Source: Brassica napus
Lineage: Eukaryota > Streptophyta > Magnoliopsida > Brassicales > Brassicaceae
Assembly: GCF_020379485.1 (NCBI RefSeq)
Contig: NC_063447.1
Span: 56,347,452 to 56,411,451, forward strand
DNA: 64,000 bases
Reading direction: 5' to 3'
How positions within the stretch are numbered: position 1 is the stretch's first letter; each line of letters opens with the position of its first letter. Positions 11,324 to 26,069 of the stretch are shown one piece after another. The position numbers and the translations under genes were made by a program. The notes under the pieces were generated by a model, which was not told the origin of the DNA, did no database searches, and saw only the letters and a list, made by a program, of their open reading frames with translations.

Positions 11324-11582
11324 TTCTATTTTAATAGATAATATATTATTTTGAAAATCTGCATATTATTGTAAATGATATTGTTATAGAGTTATAATAT
11401 ATATAATGTAAAATGTATATATGATTTTAAAATGTTTACTGTAAAATCAAATCAGAAAACAAAAAACTAGAAAAAGAAGTAGCATTTAAAAAAAAAACCC
11501 GCCCAAACAATTGTAAATGATATCTAATGGCAAATGTGTTACATAAAATACTATTTTGAAAATCTGCATATTTAATGACATA
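11324..11582. repeat. 259-bp flank segment of the tandem unit, copy 2
   Basis: This segment is nearly identical to 2387-2645 and 20260-20518. It separates Helitron copies 1 and 2. Its left edge abuts the last base of Helitron copy 1 exactly. Its first 15 bp are the end of the small Helitron that flanks the array on the left, so the segment came from that side and not from the right flank (29192 onward), which is unrelated. Confidence 0.88.
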
Positions 11583-13289
11583 CTAGACCTTGACCCGCGC
11601 GCCCGCGTGGGTGTTTGTTTTCCGTTTGAATTGTTATTGTATTTATCATAGATTATGTAATTGTGATATTAAATATCTTATATTATATGGTGATATAAAA
11701 AAATGTAAATGTTGAATTACATTAGTTATTTATATCTAAATGATTGAAACAGATTTTTGTTAATCATATAGTTTGTCTGTGGTGGTTTGTTAATTTTATA
11801 GTCAATAAAAAAATATTTGATAAATTTTTATACTCATTCACTTGCATGAGGTAAAATATTATGTTTTAATATTTATAAATGCATAAGTACATATTTGATT
11901 ATTAACATTATTTAGTTATAGATCAAATATAGTTTGACAGAATTTATGTATATCAGTAAAATCGAATTCCAATTTTTTTTTTAAATATGTACATAGTTAG
12001 AACCTAACTTAGATAATATATAGTTAAAGCAATATATATTATTATTAAATGGGTTTTTAAATTGCTGATGATAAACATTTAAGAGAAAAAGTTTAATAAC
12101 AAAAGCCCAATTAGATATCTAACAACTTTACGCAGGAAAAAAACCAGTTAGACGACAAAAAAAAAACTATCACATCGAAAGAGAAGCCAAACAGAGGGAG
12201 ATAGATGGCGAGTTCAACAGGAGAATCTCAGACAGTTTCAATGGGATTTTGAATTAGAAGATGTAATGTATGGATTAATCGACAGTATCAAGGTACCAAT
12301 TTCTCTGTATACGTTTTTTAAAGATCAATTCGTTATACTCTGTTTGAGATTAACGAATTGCCTTTTGTGTCTCCTGTTCATAGTTTTCTTGTTTGAGTAC
12401 GAAATCGAGACATAGACGAAGCAAAAGTGAACATTCAATACATCAATTGAAGAAACGTCGGATGCGGCTGTGGTGATGTTTTGTGATAAGAGTTGAGTTT
12501 TAATTGTGATCGAGATCGAGAGAAGAGCAGATCCGTAAACACAGGGGAAGCCGACATGAAAGAAAAAAAGATAAGTTCTTTATTATTCATACTCAAAATA
12601 CCTGTGAGTTGTAAAGTACTTAGAGATTGTTTAGATTGCTTGAATGTTTTATAGAAACTTGTAAAGATAATAAGATGATTGATATTAGTAAAATAAACGT
12701 CTTCATTGAGATTTTTTTATTTACTTGAACATAATATATCGTATGCAGGTAATAGAATTCAGTTTTTTTATTCTCAAAGTGCACAATGAAGCTGACAACA
12801 GAGCGGGTCAAAAACCAAAAGGTTAGTAAATTGTTGCTGAAGTTAATCTATTAGACACATTGAGTTATAGAATGATCATAAGATTAAATTAACGTAGGAC
12901 ATATAGTATTGTTCTTGTGATTTGTCAACAGTTATAGTTATTTGTTTTCTTTTAACTTGATCTCACCGCTTGATAAATTGCATGTTGTTTGGATGACTGT
13001 GTTATGACCAATTTACTTAATAAGAATAACAACGTTTAAAATAATAGTACAAATAAAACTCATTCTTTGAGCTAAAAAAACAGACAATAAGAAGAAAAAG
13101 GGCTTAGTTTTGACAATGAATAGCACATACAGAAACTACGCCTGTCTTGTTTGTAGACATCTTAAACCTGCATTGGCTAAAATAAGTAAAAAAATAACTT
13201 ATCTGTGTATGTTTAGCTCAAAATAGAAAGATTACAAGTAAATAAAAATATTTACCTTGTCAAACATATTCTTCCAGATTAGCAAAAAT

Positions 13290-16200
13290 CTATTTGAATA
13301 CAACATTTGTAGTTTTCTTTTGAGGTTTACCATCTTTGTCAACAGCTAGAATCTTCAAACCTTTTTTAGAAGTCACCCTAGACACAGCCACGTAGAGTTG
13401 TCCGTGTGAAAAAACAGGTCTTGGTAGAAAGATACCAACTTCGGATAGGGATTGCCCTTGGCTTTTGTTTATTGTAATAGCAAACGCCACTGCCAATGGC
13501 AATTGCCTCCTGTGCATCTTAAAAGGCAGTCGAGTATCTGATGGTGTTATCAACAATCTAGGAATATGTACTAATTTTCCAACCTTTTCTCTAGTTATTA
13601 TCCTAGCTTGAACCATAAAGTCCATTAGTTGAGTGATCTGTAGTCTCGTGCCATTCATTAACCCAGCAGAAGGCTCAATATTTCGCAGAACCATGACTGG
13701 ACAACCAATCTTCAGTCTAACACTATGGTTAGGCAAACCAGACACCTTAATAGTGTTAAGAAAATCAGGCCCTAGTGCTTCATTGTTGACTGAACCCTTA
13801 TCTCTTGGGTCTATACTATCGGCACTTAAGTAAATCTTTTCATCACCTGAAAGCAAAACTCAATCATTAGTACATATATTGTATACATCTAAGTAAGAGC
13901 GAATAAGAATGTAGAATAAATAAATTTACCATCCAGCATATCTAGCATGTAGTCATTAATCATATTGACATCTTCATTAGTCGGACATAGGATAGCTCTC
14001 TCTTGAAAAAACTTGGCCTCTTTCTTTTCATGTAGAGAAGCAGTATCACCATAAATGGCTGTGCTGATTGCTTCTATAGGATTTTTGGAGTCTGTTATAA
14101 GAAACTCTGATGGAATATCGATCTCGGCTTCACCATCATTAGGCTCTGCAAGTTTACCATCCCCAATTTTTAATATCCAATCAGAAAAATCCCTAAGATC
14201 GGCAGCCTCTTCTGGTGACAAACCATCCGATCACAAACGCATGTTCATGGTGAGCTTCAGAACTTTGCAGTGCTCCCAAAGATATGACGAATCCAGAGAA
14301 GCCAAAACGATCTCAGCCCTACCAGCTCCATTTATAACAGGAAGAACCTGCCTAAAGTCACCCCCGAAGACAATAACTTTTCCACCAAACGGCTGGTTCG
14401 CATGCTTCCCAACTATATCAGATAAGCTCCTATCCAAAGCTTCAAAACTATGTTTGCCCATCATTGGCGCTTCGTCCCATATAATGAGTGATGATTCTTT
14501 GACTAAATCAGCTTGATCAGTTCCAGGCTGCATAGTACATGATGAAAACTCGTCTGGATTTAATGGGATACCAAATCTTGAATGAGCAGTCCTACCTCCT
14601 GGTAGTAACAAAGAAGCAATGCCACTTGATGCAACGTTTAGAACAATATCTCCTTGGCATCTAATAGCCGCAGAAAGTAACTTCCAGAGAAAAGTTTTCC
14701 CAGTTCCACCAAATCCATAAACAAAAAACATTCCACCATTTCCTTGATTCACAGCAACAAGAATCTGATCATAAATTTCCTTTTGCTCATCTGTCATTTT
14801 CGGAACATCTCTATCAAGAGTCTCTAACAATGTTTTTCGATCATAGCTGCGCTCATCTACTATCAAGACATTAAAATCTTGCGTACTTGTCTTTGGCAGC
14901 TTTGGGTTCTTCGTTAATCTTGGTAGAGACGTACCGTTACGCCTCAACAGTTTCTCAATCTCTAGTAAGGCATACTTTTTTTTGTCATTGTCGCTCAACA
15001 CCAGTCCTACCAATAAAAAAATTTACGTATAAGATACATGATCAAAATATATTTGCGGCTTCCACATAGGTAATAAAATTACATAATCACGTCCATAGTA
15101 ATAAGTTCAAACCTGGTCTATTCAAATATTTCCTTCTATTATGCTCTATATCTTCAGACAAATGCTGCCACGTGTTTTCCCATACGACCTCTGGAAGAGA
15201 CAGAGTGTTACTCATAAGCATAATAACAAACACTTGTCGTAGATCACTTTCAGAGCATTCATAGCTTCTCCTTACAAGATCATCAATGTACTCCTGATCA
15301 TCATCTAATAATCCACGAGCAAAACATACATCGTTGTATTCAGGATAGAGAACTCCCTCGTAGGTCTTAATGTCATCATAACTGGTAGGCCCTCTGACAA
15401 TGTTCAACAATATGCGCAAGAAATAAGCTGCTTCCTGTATCCGAGGAGCATAATTTATTCTTCCTAAACAGAAACCTCTTTTCCGCTTCTTCCACTTCTT
15501 AGACCTTTTGTCAAAGATATAGTAGATAGGAATCTGGGCATAAGTTAGTGTTCTTGCAAACTCATCGATTTTATTCAACTCGAACCATGCCAAGAACATT
15601 GTCTTTTCAATGAGCTTACGACTGATCACTACTTTCAGCTTGTCCTTTCCTTTAAAAGTAACCACTTGTTGTCCTGGTAGATGAAAACTAAGCTTTTCAA
15701 CAGCAGTTGATCGATAGTGAATAGGAAATTTGAAGATTCGCCAAGCTGATTCACAAGAAGACACATATTTGCATAAGAGAAATAGACAATTTGAAACGTA
15801 AATATGTATCACATCTAAAAATCAGGTACGATGTTCTGTAATAGTTCCATACCTGCAATCGAAAAAGTCCTTAAGTTCTTTTCTTTTCTTTTCCATCTTT
15901 TCCACAGTAATGTCTTCATTGCCCAACTCGTTAGCAACAATGTGATCTGGCGGTTCCACAGCAATAGTCACACGATCAAACAGCTGCTCTGTTTTGGGGA
16001 ATGTGATGTTTGGTTACAGAAAGTATCAAGTCCTAAAAATTGTTTAACACCAAGAAGTTGCATGTTAGAACCTGTAAATCTATACAAAATGTCAAATCGT
16101 CTTAGATGCTACACTCACCAAGTTGCAATCTCCGTATATTTCTTGGTGTCTGGGGTGATAGCATGCTGATTTGCTGATATATGGAATTTGTATTACATGG

Positions 16201-16389
16201 AACAATTTGATTTTCAAGACCCTCAAACAGTCTGTAATATACTGATCGCAATGGAATGTCTGCATTTGTGATGGAATTTGTGCAAAACTGACTTGCATTG
16301 CTGAATGTTTGCTTATCTTTGCAGGTCTCTGGAGTGATATTGTTATTAGTCCGATCTCCATTGTCGTGAACTGTTTTCTTCTTCTTCAT
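13290..16389 (-). pseudogene. Helitron RepHel remnant, copy 2: stop codon inside the helicase
   Basis: Same structure as copy 1 but not translatable through the helicase. The codon after LTMNMRL, TTA (Leu) in copy 1 at 5294-5296, is TGA at 14231-14233. Walker A and B and the GGDFRQ motif lie before the stop. The C-terminal helicase motifs (13290-13846 region) remain open but are separated from them. The Rep nuclease domain is missing, as in copy 1. It also differs from copy 1 at Lys to Gln (VTFKGK region, near 15670) and Ser to Leu near the C-terminus. Confidence 0.85.
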
Positions 16390-17137
16390 AGTTAGACTTC
16401 CTAATAGTGTTTTCAGAACATTTAGGATTTAATCGAGGAATAGGGAGGAAGAAGGAGTCGGCAAAAATGTTTATGTTTTTGGGGATAAAATCCTAAATGT
16501 GATTTTTAATAACCTAAGAATTAGGACCTTTGTTATTTTGCCTGCTTATAAAAATAGGAAGTAAATATATTAGTTAATATTCTGGAATCCCAATTTTATA
16601 TAATTGATATATTTATTTCTAAAAATTAATAATAAATATCCATAAAACGTGTTCCTTTGATATATAGCTATGAACTAATAGTTTATTAATTATTAATTCT
16701 AAGATTTGTTGTGATAGATCCTACGTACCAAACTAACATGTTTACGTTTTTACAAACAGGTGGAAGAACAAAGGACCAAGGAATATATATTTATGTTTCA
16801 TCTAGTACCATAAGATTGTTAAGTATCATAAGGTATGTATTTTTATCATACTATATATATAGTTAGAAAGTGCTAGGACTGACAGGGGAACTGTTTTGTT
16901 TTATTGATAGTGAAACTTGGTTAGTTATACGAAGGTTTTGTGTTTTTTTTACTTAACATATGAAATTGAAAAACATTAAAAATCATCTATTATTTGAGAA
17001 AATAACAATACTCTTATTAAAATTGCTGAAATAACAAATAAATAGTAAAATGAATTATTGTTTCTGAATAGAAGAATGCAAAAATAAAGATTAAAACGTA
17101 GAAAAAACCAACATAAAAAGAAACACAATTCGCAGTG

Positions 17138-19441
17138 TTACTCTTCGTTTTCCTTTTCCACTTTGATTGAGGCTCGACACAACTTTTTAGAAGTTGATAT
17201 TTTGTCTGGGAGATCAGCATCTTCCTCTTTGCGTTTTGGAAAAGGTGTTTTGCATTCTTCTGATTCATTATGGCTTGCAACTTCCAGCATGAGCACCTAA
17301 TATACAAAATTAAATCCTCATCAAAATTATAATATAAGATAAATACAAATATTACGATGTATGTATAATATAGAAAAAAAAACTCACATCACACGAAGAC
17401 ATGGTAGAAGATGATGTGCCAATCATTGAGTTAGGCTCGGATTGGGATTCCACTTGAAGAATTTTATCTCTAGACCAGACCTCAAGAACTTTAAATGTTT
17501 CTGCCCCATTGGTCACATTGTCAGAGCTTACAGAAATGCCAAAACAAAAAGATTTCCAACTAAATCTCTGATAGGTTCTGGTAGGAGGTCTGGATCTTTA
17601 ATCTGTGTAGAGGTTACAAAATTAAAATTTGGCGCATATTGTAATCATTTTATTTAAGAGCAAAAACCAAAATTTACCTCATCATAGGGGCCATCCCACA
17701 GATCAACAGCTTCATGTCCAACAATGGTCATACCAACAGTGTTAAGCAGCATCAGCTTACATGTTTCTATGTCATCCCTCACAATCAAATGAAGCTTAAA
17801 TCTATTAGAGTAAACGGATATAAGTTAGAGTGGTCTGAAATATAAAGAAATATGAAATAAACTACTAAGATCAGAAAAAATGTTCTTACACAGGTACCAA
17901 CTTCAGTGATGTTAGCTTGGCATTTCCCACAATGCCAGAGTTGTTTGTTATCATTGTTTGACCTTGAAGGAACAATTTTACCAATTTTAATAGCACGATG
18001 TTTGCAACCTTTATGCCCAAAATAGAACCACGACCAATCAGTGTCAATAGCTTCAATTGAATAAATGATTTTACAGTTCTCCACCTACAATTATATATGC
18101 ACCTTTAGATTAAATCTGTTATGACCATGTTATGTTTAGAAAAGTCTACAGAGACTAAATAACTTTCTAAATAAAAACTCATGATTATGAATATAACCTG
18201 ATTTGCAACAAAGAGTTCAGAGATCGTCTTGATCTCAAGACCATTCCAGTCCTCTTCTTGTAAAACAACCTCCTTCTTACCATTTCTCTTCTCAATAAGA
18301 GAAAGAGGGAGTTCGTCTTCCATCAGCCTATACATAAATGTAGACAATACAAATGTCAAAGTAAATATTAATATAACCAAATCGCAGAGTTAGGTGATGA
18401 AAACTTACTTTTCCTTGAACTTTAATGCCTCTTCCATTGTTGGATCAAGATAAACAATGGACGCATCAAATGCATTTGTTATTTTCACCTCACCTATAAA
18501 CATTTAGATATAATTGAGCACATAAAAGATGTACAATATAAGTGAAGCTCTAATATGAATACACGGTAATAATAATACCTCTATAGAAACTTATTTTGGC
18601 GAATCTGATCAAACAGATCAGTGGTTGTTCACGTTCAACATAAGTCTCCAATTGCTCAGCATATTTTCCCCACAAACAACATGCAATGTCCTTACCACTA
18701 AAAAAACACAGCAATTAGTGCAAGTAAAAGACAACAGCGTACAATTCAAACCAAAACGTACCTTGAGTCAACCAAACGAAACTGAACTTTCTTCCGGTCT
18801 TCTCCTTTCACTTGCACGGTTTGAACTGGTTCAAGGCTTACAATTTTCCCCATGACATCTTTAAGAAAAAAACATGTTAGTATAAAATTTGAAATTCAAA
18901 ACCAAAACTGGAATATAGTAGTCAGAAAGATCGACATATAGGCATTACCAATAAGAAAGTGGGTCTTTAAGGTCCCATCCATGATGTCTTCGTATTTGGC
19001 AAGAGATAGAAAGATGTCATCTTCAATTATGTCGGAATTTGTAATGGCAGTTTCATCACTGATCGTCATCTTGTATGGATGGATGGTTGGCCGATATTGG
19101 CCTGATGCTTGGGAAACGGTAAACGTTGTGAGAACACGCCATTTCCCCAGTGGTAGTGTTCGCTGAACACTTTGAATGTGATTCCTTTTGCACGTAGCAT
19201 GAATCTTTTCACCCTACAAAATAAGCACAACATAATGTAAGTTGGTGATAGCAAGGAACAGAAAAGAAATGATTGATTGTGTTTTGAAACTTACATGTTC
19301 ATCGGTTAGAACCATTTGAAGAGTCTCTCCACCAAATGAAGTGTTTTGTCGCCAGGAATGTAACAATTTCACTTGGGATCGCCATTTAGTCTTATATGGC
19401 TTCAAGGTTTTGACAGGGTTGAGGATTACATTGGTCATCAT
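17138..19441 (-). pseudogene. Helitron RPA70-like protein, copy 2
   Basis: Collinear with the copy 1 RPA gene, offset by 8936 bp, with the same ten exon borders and the same ATG. The 1-base deletion that shifts frame in the ninth exon is present here too (near 17547-17557), so it predates the tandem duplication. One difference is a Lys to Gln change (VSKAS to VSQAS near 19110). OB-fold and zinc-ribbon residues are unchanged. Confidence 0.78.
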
Positions 19442-20259
19442 TTTCTTGTAATGGTTTTGATCGCACCGTGAATAAGGTTCTTTAGCATGCAACTCATGGT
19501 ATATATAGATATATAGGTGAGATACGGATGAGAATTAAATCATAATTATTAATTAGAAATCTTGATGAGCAAGTCGGGTAAATAAGGAATATACTTAATG
19601 TTAAGAATATTTTTCAAAGATTTGATATGTTTTATTTTTTGATTACGTAGTTAGTTAGATTTTAATGATAGGAATATACTTATTGTAATCAATTCAACTT
19701 ATAATTTCGTGATTATCAAGTAAGTAAGTAATTAAGATTGTCCAAGATTTTAGGAATGTTTGATTTCTTAACAAATTTGAATTGATATTATCTGATTTAT
19801 CAATTTAATGATAGGTGGGGATATTTATTCTAAATGTGAAACTTTAAATGTAGGGGATTATTATGTTAAGTAATTAAGATTGTCAAAGATTTAAGGAACG
19901 ATTATTCAATTTCTTAACAGATTTGATATAATCCGATTAATTGTTTTAATAATTGGTGGTGATATAAATTGGAAAAAAAATAAAAATCACAATTTAAACG
20001 AAATGGTTAGTTTTGGTTTTTAGGTTATTAATCAAACTCCGAGAAACCATTTCGTTTAAAGGCATTTTCGTTTTGATTACAAATGGCAGCCCAAAAAATT
20101 GTAGACCATAAACGTAATGGGCTTTTTTAGTCAGATTCACGTGAAATATTTAGATTGATTAGCCAAATTGTTTTTAATAAAGCCAGTGGCAAGGATTCGT
20201 AATTACTAAGAAACATTAAGGGTTATTTTACATGTGTACTCCACTTTTAATAGGATAGA

Positions 20260-20518
20260 TTCTATTTTAATAGATAATATATTATTTTGAAAATCTGCAT
20301 ATTATTGTAAATGATATTGTTATAGAGTTATAATATATATAATGTAAAATGTATATATGATTTTAAAATGTTTACTGTAAAATCAAATCAGAAAACAAAA
20401 AACTAGAAAAAGAAGTAGCATTTAAAAAAAAAACCCGCCCAAACAATTGTAAATGATATCTAATGGCAAATGTGTTACATAAAATACTATTTTGAAAATC
20501 TGCATATTTAATGACATA
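20260..20518. repeat. 259-bp flank segment of the tandem unit, copy 3
   Basis: Third copy of the 2387-2645 segment. It separates Helitron copies 2 and 3, and its left edge is again exactly at the Helitron 5' terminus (20259). It is closer to the 11324-11582 copy than to the first. Confidence 0.88.
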
Positions 20519-22225
20519 CTAGACCTTGACCCGCGCGCCCGCGTGGGTGTTTGTTTTCCGTTTGAATTGTTATTGTATTTATCATAGATTATGTAATTGT
20601 GATATTAAATATCTTATATTATATGGTGATATAAAAAAATGTAAATGTTGAATTACATTAGTTATTTATATCTAAATGATTGAAACAGATTTTTGTTAAT
20701 CATATAGTTTGTCTGTGGTGGTTTGTTAATTTTATAGTCAATAAAAAAATATTTGATAAATTTTTATACTCATTCACTTGCATGAGGTAAAATATTATGT
20801 TTTAATATTTATAAATGCATAAGTACATATTTGATTATTAACATTATTTAGTTATAGATCAAATATAGTTTGACAGAATTTATGTATATCAGTAAAATCG
20901 AATTCCAATTTTTTTTTTAAATATGTACATAGTTAGAACCTAACTTAGATAATATATAGTTAAAGCAATATATATTATTATTAAATGGGTTTTTAAATTG
21001 CTGATGATAAACATTTAAGAGAAAAAGTTTAATAACAAAAGCCCAATTAGATATCTAACAACTTTACGCAGGAAAAAAACCAGTTAGACGACAAAAAAAA
21101 AACTATCACATCGAAAGAGAAGCCAAACAGAGGGAGATAGATGGCGAGTTCAACAGGAGAATCTCAGACAGTTTCAATGGGATTTTGAATTAGAAGATGT
21201 AATGTATGGATTAATCGACAGTATCAAGGTACCAATTTCTCTGTATACGTTTTTTAAAGATCAATTCGTTATACTCTGTTTGAGATTAACGAATTGCCTT
21301 TTGTGTCTCCTGTTCATAGTTTTCTTGTTTGAGTACGAAATCGAGACATAGACGAAGCAAAAGTGAACATTCAATACATCAATTGAAGAAACGTCGGATG
21401 CGGCTGTGGTGATGTTTTGTGATAAGAGTTGAGTTTTAATTGTGATCGAGATCGAGAGAAGAGCAGATCCGTAAACACAGGGGAAGCCGACATGAAAGAA
21501 AAAAAGATAAGTTCTTTATTATTCATACTCAAAATACCTGTGAGTTGTAAAGTACTTAGAGATTGTTTAGATTGCTTGAATGTTTTATAGAAACTTGTAA
21601 AGATAATAAGATGATTGATATTAGTAAAATAAACGTCTTCATTGAGATTTTTTTATTTACTTGAACATAATATATCGTATGCAGGTAATAGAATTCAGTT
21701 TTTTTATTCTCAAAGTGCACAATGAAGCTGACAACAGAGCGGGTCAAAAACCAAAAGGTTAGTAAATTGTTGCTGAAGTTAATCTATTAGACACATTGAG
21801 TTATAGAATGATCATAAGATTAAATTAACGTAGGACATATAGTATTGTTCTTGTGATTTGTCAACAGTTATAGTTATTTGTTTTCTTTTAACTTGATCTC
21901 ACCGCTTGATAAATTGCATGTTGTTTGGATGACTGTGTTATGACCAATTTACTTAATAAGAATAACAACGTTTAAAATAATAGTACAAATAAAACTCATT
22001 CTTTGAGCTAAAAAAACAGACAATAAGAAGAAAAAGGGCTTAGTTTTGACAATGAATAGCACATACAGAAACTACGCCTGTCTTGTTTGTAGACATCTTA
22101 AACCTGCATTGGCTAAAATAAGTAAAAAAATAACTTATCTGTGTATGTTTAGCTCAAAATAGAAAGATTACAAGTAAATAAAAATATTTACCTTGTCAAA
22201 CATATTCTTCCAGATTAGCAAAAAT

Positions 22226-25200
22226 CTATTTGAATACAACATTTGTAGTTTTCTTTTGAGGTTTACCATCTTTGTCAACAGCTAGAATCTTCAAACCTTT
22301 TTTAGAAGTCACCCTAGACACAGCCACGTAGAGTTGTCCGTGTGAAAAAACAGGTCTTGGTAGAAAGATACCAACTTCGGATAGGGATTGCCCTTGGCTT
22401 TTGTTTATTGTAATAGCAAACGCCACTGCCAATGGCAATTGCCTCCTGTGCATCTTAAAAGGCAGTCGAGTATCTGATGGTGTTATCAACAATCTAGGAA
22501 TATGTACTAATTTTCCAACCTTTTCTCTAGTTATTATCCTAGCTTGAACCATAAAGTCCATTAGTTGAGTGATCTGTAGTCTCGTGCCATTCATTAACCC
22601 AGCAGAAGGCTCAATATTTCGCAGAACCATGACTGGACAACCAATCTTCAGTCTAACACTATGGTTAGGCAAACCAGACACCTTAATAGTGTTAAGAAAA
22701 TCAGGCCCTAGTGCTTCATTGTTGACTGAACCCTTATCTCTTGGGTCTATACTATCGGCACTTAAGTAAATCTTTTCATCACCTGAAAGCAAAACTCAAT
22801 CATTAGTACATATATTGTATACATCTAAGTAAGAGCGAATAAGAATGTAGAATAAATAAATTTACCATCCAGCATATCTAGCATGTAGTCATTAATCATA
22901 TTGACATCTTCATTAGTCGGACATAGGATAGCTCTCTCTTGAAAAAACTTGGCCTCTTTCTTTTCATGTAGAGAAGCAGTATCACCATAAATGGCTGTGC
23001 TGATTGCTTCTATAGGATTTTTGGAGTCTGTTATAAGAAACTCTGATGGAATATCGATCTCGGCTTCACCATCATTAGGCTCTGCAAGTTTACCATCCCC
23101 AATTTTTAATATCCAATCAGAAAAATCCCTAAGATCGGCAGCCTCTTCTGGTGACAAACCATCCGATCACAAACGCATGTTCATGGTGAGCTTCAGAACT
23201 TTGCAGTGCTCCCAAAGATATGACGAATCCAGAGAAGCCAAAACGATCTCAGCCCTACCAGCTCCATTTATAACAGGAAGAACCTGCCTAAAGTCACCCC
23301 CGAAGACAATAACTTTTCCACCAAACGGCTGGTTCGCATGCTTCCCAACTATATCAGATAAGCTCCTATCCAAAGCTTCAAAACTATGTTTGCCCATCAT
23401 TGGCGCTTCGTCCCATATAATGAGTGATGATTCTTTGACTAAATCAGCTTGATCAGTTCCAGGCTGCATAGTACATGATGAAAACTCGTCTGGATTTAAT
23501 GGGATACCAAATCTTGAATGAGCAGTCCTACCTCCTGGTAGTAACAAAGAAGCAATGCCACTTGATGCAACGTTTAGAACAATATCTCCTTGGCATCTAA
23601 TAGCCGCAGAAAGTAACTTCCAGAGAAAAGTTTTCCCAGTTCCACCAAATCCATAAACAAAAAACATTCCACCATTTCCTTGATTCACAGCAACAAGAAT
23701 CTGATCATAAATTTCCTTTTGCTCATCTGTCATTTTCGGAACATCTCTATCAAGAGTCTCTAACAATGTTTTTCGATCATAGCTGCGCTCATCTACTATC
23801 AAGACATTAAAATCTTGCGTACTTGTCTTTGGCAGCTTTGGGTTCTTCGTTAATCTTGGTAGAGACGTACCGTTACGCCTCAACAGTTTCTCAATCTCTA
23901 GTAAGGCATACTTTTTTTTGTCATTGTCGCTCAACACCAGTCCTACCAATAAAAAAATTTACGTATAAGATACATGATCAAAATATATTTGCGGCTTCCA
24001 CATAGGTAATAAAATTACATAATCACGTCCATAGTAATAAGTTCAAACCTGGTCTATTCAAATATTTCCTTCTATTATGCTCTATATCTTCAGACAAATG
24101 CTGCCACGTGTTTTCCCATACGACCTCTGGAAGAGACAGAGTGTTACTCATAAGCATAATAACAAACACTTGTCGTAGATCACTTTCAGAGCATTCATAG
24201 CTTCTCCTTACAAGATCATCAATGTACTCCTGATCATCATCTAATAATCCACGAGCAAAACATACATCGTTGTATTCAGGATAGAGAACTCCCTCGTAGG
24301 TCTTAATGTCATCATAACTGGTAGGCCCTCTGACAATGTTCAACAATATGCGCAAGAAATAAGCTGCTTCCTGTATCCGAGGAGCATAATTTATTCTTCC
24401 TAAACAGAAACCTCTTTTCCGCTTCTTCCACTTCTTAGACCTTTTGTCAAAGATATAGTAGATAGGAATCTGGGCATAAGTTAGTGTTCTTGCAAACTCA
24501 TCGATTTTATTCAACTCGAACCATGCCAAGAACATTGTCTTTTCAATGAGCTTACGACTGATCACTACTTTCAGCTTGTCCTTTCCTTTAAAAGTAACCA
24601 CTTGTTGTCCTGGTAGATGAAAACTAAGCTTTTCAACAGCAGTTGATCGATAGTGAATAGGAAATTTGAAGATTCGCCAAGCTGATTCACAAGAAGACAC
24701 ATATTTGCATAAGAGAAATAGACAATTTGAAACGTAAATATGTATCACATCTAAAAATCAGGTACGATGTTCTGTAATAGTTCCATACCTGCAATCGAAA
24801 AAGTCCTTAAGTTCTTTTCTTTTCTTTTCCATCTTTTCCACAGTAATGTCTTCATTGCCCAACTCGTTAGCAACAATGTGATCTGGCGGTTCCACAGCAA
24901 TAGTCACACGATCAAACAGCTGCTCTGTTTTGGGGAATGTGATGTTTGGTTACGGAAAGTATCAAGTCCTAAAAATTGTTTAACACCAAGAAGTTGCATG
25001 TTAGAACCTGTAAATCTATACAAAATGTCAAATCGTCTTAGATGCTACACTCACCAAGTTGCAATCTCCGTATATTTCTTGGTGTCTGGGGTGATAGCAT
25101 GCTGATTTGCTGATATATGGAATTTGTATTACATGGAACAATTTGATTTTCAAGACCCTCAAACAGTCTGTAATATACTGATCGCAATGGAATGTCTGCA

Positions 25201-25325
25201 TTTGTGATGGAATTTGTGCAAAACTGACTTGCATTGCTGAATGTTTGCTTATCTTTGCAGGTCTCTGGAGTGATATTGTTATTAGTCCGATCTCCATTGT
25301 CGTGAACTGTTTTCTTCTTCTTCAT
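22226..25325 (-). pseudogene. Helitron RepHel remnant, copy 3: same stop as copy 2
   Basis: Collinear with copies 1 and 2. The in-frame TGA after LTMNMRL is at 23167-23169, identical to copy 2. The Rep nuclease domain is missing. The upstream central region (24023-24748) and the N-terminal frame (25038-25325) are unchanged in layout. The arginine codon CGG replaced by CAG in copy 2 near 16017 is retained here. Confidence 0.85.
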
Positions 25326-26069
25326 AGTTAGACTTCCTAATAGTGTTTTCAGAACATTTAGGATTTAATCGAGGAATAGGGAGGAAGAAGGAGTCGGCAA
25401 AAATGTTTATGTTTTTGGGGATAAAATCCTAAATGTGATTTTTAATAACCTAAGAATTAGGACCTTTGTTATTTTGCCTGCTTATAAAAATAGGAAGTAA
25501 ATATATTAGTTAATATTCTGGAATCCCAATTTTATATAATTGATATATTTATAAAAATTAATAATAAATATCCATAAAACGTGTTCCTTTGATATATAGC
25601 TATGAACTAATAGTTTATTAATTATTAATTCTAAGATTTGTTGTGATAGATCCTACGTACCAAACTAACATGTTTACGTTTTTACAAACAGGTGGAAGAA
25701 CAAAGGACCAAGGAATATATATTTATGTTTCATCTAGTACCATAAGATTGTTAAGTATCATAAGGTATGTATTTTTATCATACTATATATATAGTTAGAA
25801 AGTGCTAGGACTGACAGGGGAACTGTTTTGTTTTATTGATAGTGAAACTTGGTTAGTTATACGAAGGTTTTGTGTTTTTTTTACTTAACATATGAAATTG
25901 AAAAACATTAAAAATCATCTATTATTTGAGAAAATAACAATACTCTTATTAAAATTGCTGAAATAACAAATAAATAGTAAAATGAATTATTGTTTCTGAA
26001 TAGAAGAATGCAAAAATAAAGATTAAAACGTAGAAAAAACCAACATAAAAAGAAACACAATTCGCAGTG

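Larger units (their letters stand above)
11583..20259 (-). mobile_element. Large Helitron, copy 2 (8677 bp)
   Basis: Same ends and organisation as copy 1, with CTAG at 11583 and the 5' TC end at 20259. It differs from copy 1 by scattered substitutions and single-base indels. It shares several of these with copy 3: GACCCGCG in the 3' hairpin, GTGATAAG near 12484, the helicase stop at 14231 and the extra G near 19641. A private change is CAG for CGG near 16017. The captured-fragment candidate lies at 12205. Confidence 0.92.
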
